From NCBI GenBank assembly GCA_902795845.1, contig CADBMU010000091.1, positions 1-8,120 of the forward strand: 8,120 nt of DNA, read 5' to 3'. Shown here in pieces: positions 1 through 5,619 of this stretch. Each line of letters opens with the position of its first letter. Positions within the stretch are counted from its first letter, which is position 1. The notes beneath the pieces were generated by a model. It did no database searches, had not been told where the DNA came from, and worked only from the letters and a program-made list of their open reading frames with translations. Source of the DNA: an uncultured Erysipelotrichaceae bacterium (GTDB lineage Bacteria; Bacillota_I; Bacilli_A; RF39; UBA660). A program made the position numbers and the translations under genes.

Positions 1-32
1 TCAGTAAGTAATGAGACTTTTTTCATCGGCAT
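1..32 (-). CDS. 5' end of an unidentified gene (partial, runs off the left edge)
   Basis: Only the first ten codons are visible. They read MPMKKVSLLT from an ATG at 32, eight bases after a near-perfect ribosome binding site at 41-48. A second in-frame ATG at 26 would give MKKVSLLT but lies 14 bases from that site, so the first ATG is the better start. The short hydrophobic, lysine-led beginning fits many cytosolic proteins, for example radical-SAM enzymes that begin MKKVSL, but this is far too little to name a product. It lies downstream of miaA, beyond a terminator, so it probably has its own promoter, although I could not place a clear one between 49 and 113. Confidence 0.7.
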   Translation of the reverse strand, partial: MPMKKVSLLT

Positions 33-77
33 TATAATTGCACCTCCTACTATCTTATTACAAAAAAATGTCTCATT
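10..77 (-). repeat. long inverted repeat enclosing a ribosome binding site and start codon
   Basis: AATGAGAC at 10-17 is the exact reverse complement of GTCTCATT at 70-77. The match continues inward as T6 (18-23) against an A-run (63-68) with one bulged base at 69. In the minus-strand transcript this would be a stem of about 14 bp. Its loop would hold the AGGAGGTG site and the start codon of the left-edge gene, and the 3' arm lies in codons 4-9. Such a leader could modulate translation. No protein or ligand can be assigned, and part of the complementarity comes from A/T runs. Confidence 0.45.
41..48 (-). promoter_or_regulatory. strong ribosome binding site for the left-edge gene
   Basis: On the minus strand the sequence AGGAGGTG is an almost complete match to the 16S anti-Shine-Dalgarno end. 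It is followed by an 8-base spacer and ATG. It is the strongest such site in the window; the others are AGGAAG, AGAGG or AGGGAG. It decides the start of the partial gene and suggests a highly translated product. Confidence 0.8.
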
Positions 78-113
78 TCCTTTTTTTTATTGTTAATTTC
101 TTCTAAAAAGCAT

Positions 114-139
114 AAAAAAATAGCAATTTCTTGCTATTT
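114..139 (-). terminator. Rho-independent terminator of the yqeG-yqeH-mutL-miaA operon
   Basis: On the minus strand, AAATAGCAA, a GAAA loop and TTGCTATTT form a perfect 9-bp stem (118-126 with 131-139) closed by a GNRA tetraloop. The descending arm runs into an uninterrupted T7 tract at 114-120. The miaA stop codon TAG (134-136) lies inside the ascending arm, so coding and termination signals overlap. The stem is AT-rich, as is usual in such genomes, but the tetraloop and T-tract make it convincing. Confidence 0.85.
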
Positions 140-994
140 CTTACCATTATCTATAAATTTTATTACTTCTTCTACTGTGTTATTAAAGTTATCATAAAGA
201 ACATCAAACCATTCAATATCCATTTGATTATTAAACCAGGTATATTGTCTTTTAGCATAATGTCTTGAATTTTTCTTTATTAAATCCAATGCTTCTTGAA
301 GGCTACATTCTTTATCAAAATACTTAAATAATTCTTTATAACCTATTACAGTATTTAAAGCTTTACAATTAACTTTTTTATCATAAAAATATTTTGCTTC
401 TTTTAACAATCCATTTTCCATCATTTTATCTACACGTTCATTTATTATTCGATAAAGATTATCTCTTGATGTAGTAAGCCCTATAAAATAAACATCTTTA
501 TATAACAATTTTGGTTCTACAACATTTTCTTCTTTTCTATTTAAAAATCTTATTAACCTTTTTCTGTTATTTACGTGTATATTCATATTTTTATCTTTTT
601 TTATACATAAATCATATAATTCTTCATTTGTAAGATTATCATAAGTATTATTATCCTCATCATTAGAAAAACGATAGTCAAATAAGGCTGATTTTAAATA
701 TAATCCAGATCCACCAGCAAAAATAATATTTTTTTCTTTATTTTCTTCTATTATTTTTCTAGCATCTTTTTGATAATCAAAAATAGTATAATTATCTTCT
801 AAATTGCAAATATCAAAAAGGTAATGTTTTATACCTTCTTTTTCTTCTTCCGTTACTTTAGCTGTAGCTATATCCATTTCTTTATAAACTTGCATTGCAT
901 CGCAGTTAACTATTATTCCATTATATTTTTTAGCAAGTTCTACACTCATTTTTGTTTTACCAACTCCAGTTGGCCCAACTACACAAATTATCAT
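134..994 (-). CDS. miaA: tRNA dimethylallyltransferase MiaA
   Basis: MiaA transfers the dimethylallyl group of DMAPP to N6 of A37 in tRNAs that read codons starting with U. It acts in the cytosol and its product is the substrate of MiaB. The 286-aa protein has the P-loop GPTGVGKT (7-14), the DAMQVY segment (32-37, usually DSMQVY, so the serine is replaced by alanine), GGSGLYLKSAL (94-104), IGYKE (217-221) and the family signature AKRQYTWF (247-254). It is slightly shorter than the usual 300-315 aa. The ATG at 994 follows an AGAAAGG site. The gene starts 18 bases after the mutL stop, as in the common mutL-miaA arrangement, and is last in its operon. Function is assigned from motifs and gene order; the Ser-to-Ala change may be conservative. 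Confidence 0.96.
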   Translation of the reverse strand: MIICVVGPTGVGKTKMSVELAKKYNGIIVNCDAMQVYKEMDIATAKVTEEEKEGIKHYLFDICNLEDNYTIFDYQKDARKIIEENKEKNIIFAGGSGLYLKSALFDYRFSNDEDNNTYDNLTNEELYDLCIKKDKNMNIHVNNRKRLIRFLNRKEENVVEPKLLYKDVYFIGLTTSRDNLYRIINERVDKMMENGLLKEAKYFYDKKVNCKALNTVIGYKELFKYFDKECSLQEALDLIKKNSRHYAKRQYTWFNNQMDIEWFDVLYDNFNNTVEEVIKFIDNGKK

Positions 995-1012
995 ATCTTT
1001 ACCTTTCTAATG

Positions 1013-2791
1013 TTAATTCATTATTCTTTTAAACATTTTATCTAAATCATAATTAGAAAATTTGATAATAGTAGGTCTACCATGAGCACAATTATATGGA
1101 TTTCTACATTGTACTAGTTCTTTTAACAATTCTACTTGAACATCATGACTTATATCCATATTAGCTTTTATACTCATTTTACAAGCCATACTAGCAGCTA
1201 GACGATCATTAAACTCTACTGGATTAAATTTCTTTTTATCCAGTAAGATTATATCAATCATTTTTCTAATAGTTTCTTCTTCATAACCTTGATTTAACCA
1301 AGTAGGATGTTCTTTTATTACTACTGTATTAATACCAAATTCATCAATATCAAATCCTAAATTTCTAATAAATTCAAAATTTTGTTTAATATCAATAAAT
1401 TCACTAGCAGAAAGTTCAATTGTAATTGGAATTAACATACTAGTTTTCATAATTTTTTTATCTTTCATAGCATCTAAAACTTTTTCATAATTAATTCTTT
1501 CATGGGCAGCATGTTGATCAACTAGATACATACCATCTTCATTTTCACATACAATAAAAGTTTTATGGATTACTCCGATAGGGTGAAGTTCTAATAATTT
1601 TAAATCTTTGTTTATTATTATATTTTCATCTTTCTTATCATCGTATTCTTCACTATCTTCTTTAATTATAGAACTTAAATTAAGTTCTGTTTGAACATAC
1701 TCTTTTTCTTCAGTATTTTCTTGAATTTTATCATTTACTATTGTATTTTTTTCTTCATTAAAAGTACTAGGTAATTCTATTGTATCTTTATTTGCATCAG
1801 GTATTAGTAAATTTTTGTATAAAGCATTTTTTATGGTTTTAAATAATAAATCACTTAATACATCCATTTTTGCTATTTTAATATCTTGTTTAGTTGGATG
1901 AATGTTTACATCTATTAGTGTTGGATCAGTATCAATTTTTATAACAACAACAGGATATTTTGAATCTGGTTTATACATATAATATGCATCATTAATACAT
2001 CTATTTATATCATTATTTCTAACTACTCTATCATTAACAATAGTTATCATATGATTCCTATTACTTTTTAATACTTCTGGTTTACAAACAAATCCATATA
2101 TATCAAAATCATCACAACTGTTTTTTATTTCTAACATTTTATTAGATATATTTAAGCCATAAATTTCATGAATAGTTTTATGTAAATTCCCACTACCACT
2201 AGTTTTTACAACTATATGATCATTATTTATTAGAGTAAATGCAATGTTACTATGGGCAAGTGCTTCTCTTTCAATTAATGATACACAGTTTGCAAGTTCA
2301 CTTTGTTCTGTTTTTAAATATTTTAAACGTGCTGGTGTATTATAAAAAAGATTAGTTATTGTAATGCTTGTTCCTTTTTTGGCATCTGTTTTTTCTTCGC
2401 TAATAAGGGTTCCACCTTTTATATGAATCTTTGTCCCAATATCGCCATTACAAGTTTTAAGTTCTACTTCTGAAACTGATGCTATTGATGGTAGTGCTTC
2501 ACCCCTAAAACCTAAAGTCCCTATAAAAAATAAATCATCATCTCGATAAATTTTAGATGTTGCATGTCTTTGAAAAGCAAGTTTTGCATCTACCTCATCC
2601 ATTCCAATCCCATCATCCAAAACCTTTATTAAATGAAGTCCTCCATCTTCTAGTGTAATAATTATTTGTGTTGATTTAGCATCAATACTATTTTCAACTA
2701 ATTCTTTAACTACTGATGAACATTTTTCTACCACTTCACCAGCAGCAATTTTATTAGCTAAATTTTCACTCATAACTTTTATTTTACTCAT
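1013..2791 (-). CDS. mutL: DNA mismatch repair protein MutL (endonuclease type)
   Basis: MutL links mismatch recognition by MutS to strand incision. The 592-aa protein has a GHKL ATPase domain: KELVENSIDA (29-38), DDGIGM (59-64), ATSKI (77-81) and GFRGEAL (94-100). A variable acidic linker (about 335-400) leads to the C-terminal dimerisation and nuclease domain. That domain carries the metal motif DQHAAHERINYE (425-436), ACKMSIKA (536-543) and CAHGRP (568-573), so it is the nicking type found in bacteria lacking MutH. The segment equivalent to the B. subtilis clamp-binding motif QEMIVP appears as TSMLIP (450-455), without the glutamine. I start at ATG 2791, eight bases after AGGAAG; the in-frame GTG at 2800 lies inside that site. 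The first 8 bases overlap yqeH, suggesting translational coupling. mutS is not adjacent. Confidence 0.96.
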   Translation of the reverse strand: MSKIKVMSENLANKIAAGEVVEKCSSVVKELVENSIDAKSTQIIITLEDGGLHLIKVLDDGIGMDEVDAKLAFQRHATSKIYRDDDLFFIGTLGFRGEALPSIASVSEVELKTCNGDIGTKIHIKGGTLISEEKTDAKKGTSITITNLFYNTPARLKYLKTEQSELANCVSLIEREALAHSNIAFTLINNDHIVVKTSGSGNLHKTIHEIYGLNISNKMLEIKNSCDDFDIYGFVCKPEVLKSNRNHMITIVNDRVVRNNDINRCINDAYYMYKPDSKYPVVVIKIDTDPTLIDVNIHPTKQDIKIAKMDVLSDLLFKTIKNALYKNLLIPDANKDTIELPSTFNEEKNTIVNDKIQENTEEKEYVQTELNLSSIIKEDSEEYDDKKDENIIINKDLKLLELHPIGVIHKTFIVCENEDGMYLVDQHAAHERINYEKVLDAMKDKKIMKTSMLIPITIELSASEFIDIKQNFEFIRNLGFDIDEFGINTVVIKEHPTWLNQGYEEETIRKMIDIILLDKKKFNPVEFNDRLAASMACKMSIKANMDISHDVQVELLKELVQCRNPYNCAHGRPTIIKFSNYDLDKMFKRIMN

Positions 2792-3785
2792 AAAAATCAC
2801 TTCCTAAAAACGATTTTCTAAATTCAATAATACTATGATCCAAAGTATAAATATTAAGATCACAACTCTTTTTAATATTTATAAAGCCTAATCCCTTTAT
2901 TACTAAATCCGTATTATCTTTAACATGATAAGTTTTTAATTCAAATTCTTCTAATCGATCATTATTTTCATAAACTTTACTTAAATTAATATTATTGCTC
3001 ATGTAAAAGATAAAACTATTATCATTTCCTAAATTTTTAACTCTAATTTTATTTTCAATTAAAATACTAGAATTTTTTTGCATTTGATAAACACCTGGTT
3101 TTACAAATTTAGTATTATTAATTTTTTTTATAAAATCAAAATCATCATTATTATAAATTTTATTATTTAAATCAAAACCAGGAGTATCTATAAAAATATA
3201 ATCATCATAATAAATATTTATAAAATTAAGTGTTGTGTTCGGTAACATACTGGTAGTTATTTTATTATCACTACCAGTAATAGTATTAAGTAGTGTTGAT
3301 TTACCTGAATTAGTATATCCCATCATAAAACATTTTTTAGTTTTATACTCATCCATTACTTTAAAAATTTTATTAATATTATATTTCTTTAAAGAATTTA
3401 AAAAAATAATTTCATCATTTATATGATAATTCTTATTTAACCATAATTTTATTTTTTCAAAATTAAAAGATTTAGGAAGTAAATCGGTTTTACTAATAAC
3501 TAAACATTTAGGATTTTTAATAGAATTAAAAGTACTTATTACTTCTTTATTAATGTTAAATAGATCAACTAAAAAAAATACTAAATATTTCTTATCGTTA
3601 ACATTTTTTAATATTGTTTTTTGATTAATTGGTAATTTGGTATAATTCATTTCATTATAATGCATTAATCTAAAACATCTTTGACAATATTTAGCTTCAT
3701 TAATTTTATCTTTTTTTATATATCCTAGTTCATTTTCATCGTCCCATTGTAGTGTAATACCACAACCTATACATTTTTTAATCAT
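2784..3785 (-). CDS. yqeH: circularly permuted ribosome-assembly GTPase YqeH
   Basis: YqeH is a GTPase required for biogenesis of the small ribosomal subunit. The 333-aa protein begins with a four-cysteine zinc finger (C5, C8, C34, C37). Its GTPase motifs are in permuted order: G4 as SKTD (98-101, normally NKxD), then the G1 P-loop GYTNSGKST (156-164), a G2-type PNTT (182-185) and G3 DTPG (200-203). The C-terminal part keeps the YqeH-like segments KPGVYQM and GLGFINI. It is somewhat shorter than the roughly 366 aa of B. subtilis. ATG 3785 lies eight bases after GAGG and overlaps the end of yqeG by 8 bases; its own end overlaps the mutL start. The Asn-to-Ser change in G4 might weaken guanine contacts. 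Assignment is firm from domain order and from yqeG next door. Confidence 0.95.
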   Translation of the reverse strand: MIKKCIGCGITLQWDDENELGYIKKDKINEAKYCQRCFRLMHYNEMNYTKLPINQKTILKNVNDKKYLVFFLVDLFNINKEVISTFNSIKNPKCLVISKTDLLPKSFNFEKIKLWLNKNYHINDEIIFLNSLKKYNINKIFKVMDEYKTKKCFMMGYTNSGKSTLLNTITGSDNKITTSMLPNTTLNFINIYYDDYIFIDTPGFDLNNKIYNNDDFDFIKKINNTKFVKPGVYQMQKNSSILIENKIRVKNLGNDNSFIFYMSNNINLSKVYENNDRLEEFELKTYHVKDNTDLVIKGLGFINIKKSCDLNIYTLDHSIIEFRKSFLGSDFYE

Positions 3786-4299
3786 AATATTTTCCTCTTA
3801 TTAAAATTTCTCTTTTTTCAAAATACTTATATACTTTTTTTTCAAAATATCTATTAATTTTTGTCCAAAAATAATCATTACTACTCATTGGATTTACTAA
3901 AATGCTCGTTAAATTATTTCTATTAGCACCCAAAATATCAGTAAATAATTGATCTCCAATACAAGCTATTTCAGTATCCTTAAATTTATAATTATTTAAT
4001 ATTTTATTATATTTTTTAGAAAAAGGCTTATGTGCAGAATAAGCTGAATCAACATTTAAATGTTCTTTAAAAGGTCTTACTCTGTTTTTAGGACTATTAG
4101 AAATAATTATAATCTTAAAACCCATACATTCAAGTTCATTAAATAATTCTTTTATTTTTTTATCAGGTTCTTTAATATCAATGGGAGCAATAGTATTGTC
4201 TAAATCAATTAATAAACATTTAATATTTCTTTTCTTTAGCTTTTCATAATCTATTGAATATATACTTTGAGCATATATATCTGGAACTAATATATCCAT
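3778..4299 (-). CDS. yqeG: HAD-superfamily phosphatase YqeG
   Basis: This is a 173-aa member of the HAD subfamily IIIA group, close to the 172 aa of B. subtilis YqeG; the physiological substrate is not established. All four HAD motifs are present: the nucleophile motif DLDNT (32-36), the Ser of IISNSP (about 68), Lys in HKPF (91) and the acidic motif GDQLFTDILGAN (115-126). The start of the family sequence, here VPDIYAQSIYSID, fixes the N-terminus. ATG 4299 is preceded by AGAGGAG with an 8-base spacer, and a longer in-frame extension to 4353 would overlap the upstream gene. The upstream stop codon TAG is only 13 bases away and abuts the ribosome binding site. The yqeG-yqeH pairing is conserved in Bacillota and suggests a link to ribosome assembly, though the activity is inferred. 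Confidence 0.94.
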   Translation of the reverse strand: MDILVPDIYAQSIYSIDYEKLKKRNIKCLLIDLDNTIAPIDIKEPDKKIKELFNELECMGFKIIIISNSPKNRVRPFKEHLNVDSAYSAHKPFSKKYNKILNNYKFKDTEIACIGDQLFTDILGANRNNLTSILVNPMSSNDYFWTKINRYFEKKVYKYFEKREILIRGKYYD

Positions 4300-4312
4300 T
4301 TTAATTACTCCT

Positions 4313-4798
4313 CTATTCTTCTTTACTTGTCTCTTCTGTTTTAATAGATGCATTATGCATTATAAAATATTTATCTACTTTATCTCTTGTATAATATTTA
4401 TTACATTTAGAATCTGAACATAATTTTTCATCATCATAAGTTAATATATATGATTTATCTTCATTATTTTGTTTAAAAGAAAAAATAAGTTTATCGTTTG
4501 ATACTTCATAAGTACCAGTAATAGATGTATCATTGGCATTTTTAGGAGTAGTTATGTCTTTAGTATAAAATGTTCCATCCTTTAATAAATGTAGTTCTTG
4601 TACAAATGTATAAAGCAAATTTTCTTCAGTTTCTCCTTCATAAAAATTATATCCTATTACCCACGTACCAGTATATTTTTTAGCTATTTTTTCATTATTA
4701 TTAAAAATCAAATTTAAAATTAATATTAGAGCTATACAAAATAAAAATGTCCCAGCTAATTTCATTATATTTTTTTGTTTTTGATTAATTTTTTTCAT
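4313..4798 (-). CDS. membrane-anchored protein of unknown function, first gene of the yqeG operon
   Basis: I do not recognise a family. The 161-aa product has a lysine-rich N-terminus, one hydrophobic helix (about 14-33) and then a polar domain probably outside the membrane, anchored by the uncleaved helix. Cys21 is inside the hydrophobic stretch but not in a lipobox, so a lipoprotein is unlikely. The outer part has alternating strand-like segments (GTWVIGYNFYEG, ELHLLKDGTFYTKD, GTYEVSNDKLIFSF, SYILTYDDEKL). This recalls small lipocalin-like beta-barrels that begin with a GTW motif. Two cysteines (127 and 132) could form a disulfide. The tail is acidic. The start is ATG 4798, six bases after AGAGGTG; the in-frame GTG at 4807 is part of that site. 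It is 13 bases upstream of yqeG and follows a good promoter. Confidence 0.85.
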   Translation of the reverse strand: MKKINQKQKNIMKLAGTFLFCIALILILNLIFNNNEKIAKKYTGTWVIGYNFYEGETEENLLYTFVQELHLLKDGTFYTKDITTPKNANDTSITGTYEVSNDKLIFSFKQNNEDKSYILTYDDEKLCSDSKCNKYYTRDKVDKYFIMHNASIKTEETSKEE

Positions 4799-4824
4799 AT
4801 TTAACACCTCTTCTAAGCAACTGT

Positions 4825-4852
4825 ATTATACCATATTAATCTTATTTTTAAA
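4825..4852 (-). promoter_or_regulatory. extended -10 promoter for the yqeG-yqeH-mutL-miaA operon
   Basis: On the minus strand, TATAAT (4825-4830) is preceded directly by TGG, giving an extended -10 element (TGnTATAAT). A weak -35 candidate, TTTAAA (4847-4852), lies 16 bases upstream. Transcription would start near 4818, leaving a leader of about 20 bases before ATG 4798. It is the only clear housekeeping promoter before the five-gene block, so it probably drives all of it. Confidence 0.7.
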
Positions 4853-4906
4853 ATAAATAGCATAAAGTTTTTTAGAAACAATATTATTTTATAAAGGAAG
4901 TGGAAG

Positions 4907-5602
4907 ATGTTTTTAACATTAGTAAATTTAATAAAAGATTTGTGCTTTCTTACCGGAAGTTACTCAAATAATGTATTTTTACAGCCTTTAAACAAGGATG
5001 AAGAAGATAAATATATAAAATTAATGTTAGATGGTGATAAGAATGCCAGAAATATTTTAATAGAACATAATTTAAGATTAGTAGCCCATATAGTAAAAAA
5101 ATTTGAAAAAAAGAATATTGATTCTGATGACTTAATAAGTATTGGAACCATTGGTTTAATAAAAGGAATAGATTCTTACAATAATAGTAAATCTACAAAA
5201 ATTACTACCTATGCTGCAAGATGTATTGAAAACGAAATTTTAATGTTTTTTAGGAGTAATAAAAAGAATTTAAATAATGTAAGTTTAAATGACTCTATTG
5301 GTTATGATAAAGATGGAAATGAGATTAATTTAATTGATGTTTTGAAAGATAATAGTCCTGATATGAATGATATTATTCATACAAAAGATAATATTAGTTT
5401 ATTAAATAAGTATTTAAATTTATTAAATGAGCGAGAAAAAGAAATTATTATTAAACGTTATGGTCTTTGTGGTAGTAATGAATATACTCAAAAAGAAATT
5501 GCAAAGCAATTAAAAATATCTCGAAGTTATGTCTCTCGTATTGAAAAAAGAGCTTTAACTAAAATACTAAAAGAATTTATTAAAACAAAAAATGAAATAT
5601 AA
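4907..5602 (+). CDS. sigK: sporulation sigma factor SigK (late mother cell), with pro-sequence
   Basis: Sigma-K directs RNA polymerase in the mother cell late in spore formation (coat, cortex and germination genes). The 231-aa protein closely follows B. subtilis SigK. It has region 2 from about 45, with ARNILIEHNLRLVAHIVKKFE-type core residues; the DNA-melting and -10 helix TTYAARCIENEILMFF (100-115); and region 4 with the helix-turn-helix EIAKQLKISRSYVSRIEKRA (197-216). A hydrophobic N-terminal segment (about 1-18) followed by SYSNN matches the pro-peptide that SpoIVFB removes in Bacillus. The reading frame is continuous, with no skin-type element. ATG 4907 is preceded by AAGGAAG at six bases. 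SigE is the nearest alternative, but the conserved EHNLRLVAHIVKKFE and SYSNN context favours SigK. It is the only complete plus-strand gene, divergent from the yqeG operon and convergent with ezrA. Confidence 0.92.
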   Translation: MFLTLVNLIKDLCFLTGSYSNNVFLQPLNKDEEDKYIKLMLDGDKNARNILIEHNLRLVAHIVKKFEKKNIDSDDLISIGTIGLIKGIDSYNNSKSTKITTYAARCIENEILMFFRSNKKNLNNVSLNDSIGYDKDGNEINLIDVLKDNSPDMNDIIHTKDNISLLNKYLNLLNEREKEIIIKRYGLCGSNEYTQKEIAKQLKISRSYVSRIEKRALTKILKEFIKTKNEI

Positions 5603-5619
5603 AGTAATATTTCATTTTT
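5588..5619. terminator. shared bidirectional terminator between sigK and ezrA
   Basis: A perfect 13-bp inverted repeat (5588-5600 with 5607-5619), with TGAAATAT/ATATTTCA at its core and a 6-base loop, sits across the 15-base gap between two convergent stop codons. Both outer arms are A5/T5, so each strand ends its hairpin in a T-run. The sigK stop (5600-5602) and the ezrA stop (5618-5620) both touch the stem. The stem has almost no G or C, so termination efficiency is uncertain, but position and symmetry fit a two-way terminator. Confidence 0.75.

Noticed and set aside
824..1045. Plus-strand open frame of 73 codons opposite miaA and mutL
   Set aside because: It is antisense to two well-supported genes, its product is a run of Phe, Ser and Tyr from T-rich antisense sequence, and it has no ribosome binding site.
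2792..2800. Upstream in-frame GTG start for mutL, with similar cases at 4807 and 7931
   Set aside because: In each case the GTG is the end of the Shine-Dalgarno sequence itself (AGGAAGTG, AGAGGTG, AGGGAGTG). A start codon 8-9 bases further on has normal spacing, so I shortened all three genes.
3235..3426. Plus-strand open frame of 63 codons opposite yqeH
   Set aside because: Its apparent hydrophobic protein is the antisense reading of the YqeH P-loop region, with no supporting start signal.
4300..4353. N-terminal 18-residue extension of YqeG
   Set aside because: It overlaps the end of the upstream gene, is basic and unlike the family, and the ATG at 4299 has a good ribosome binding site and the family's usual first residues.
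4841..4890. Possible SigE, SigK or SpoIIID sites upstream of sigK (CATAAAGTT at 4861, AGAAACAATA near 4875)
   Set aside because: Each matches only part of the published consensus, with no matching -35 element at correct spacing, and such partial matches are expected by chance in this AT-rich sequence.
4960..5151. Minus-strand open frame of 63 codons opposite sigK
   Set aside because: It lies fully inside the clearly conserved sigK coding region, with no ribosome binding site or family resemblance.
4907..5602. Skin-like recombination element or sigK split into two parts
   Set aside because: The reading frame is continuous from the pro-sequence through region 4, with no inserted DNA or recombinase.
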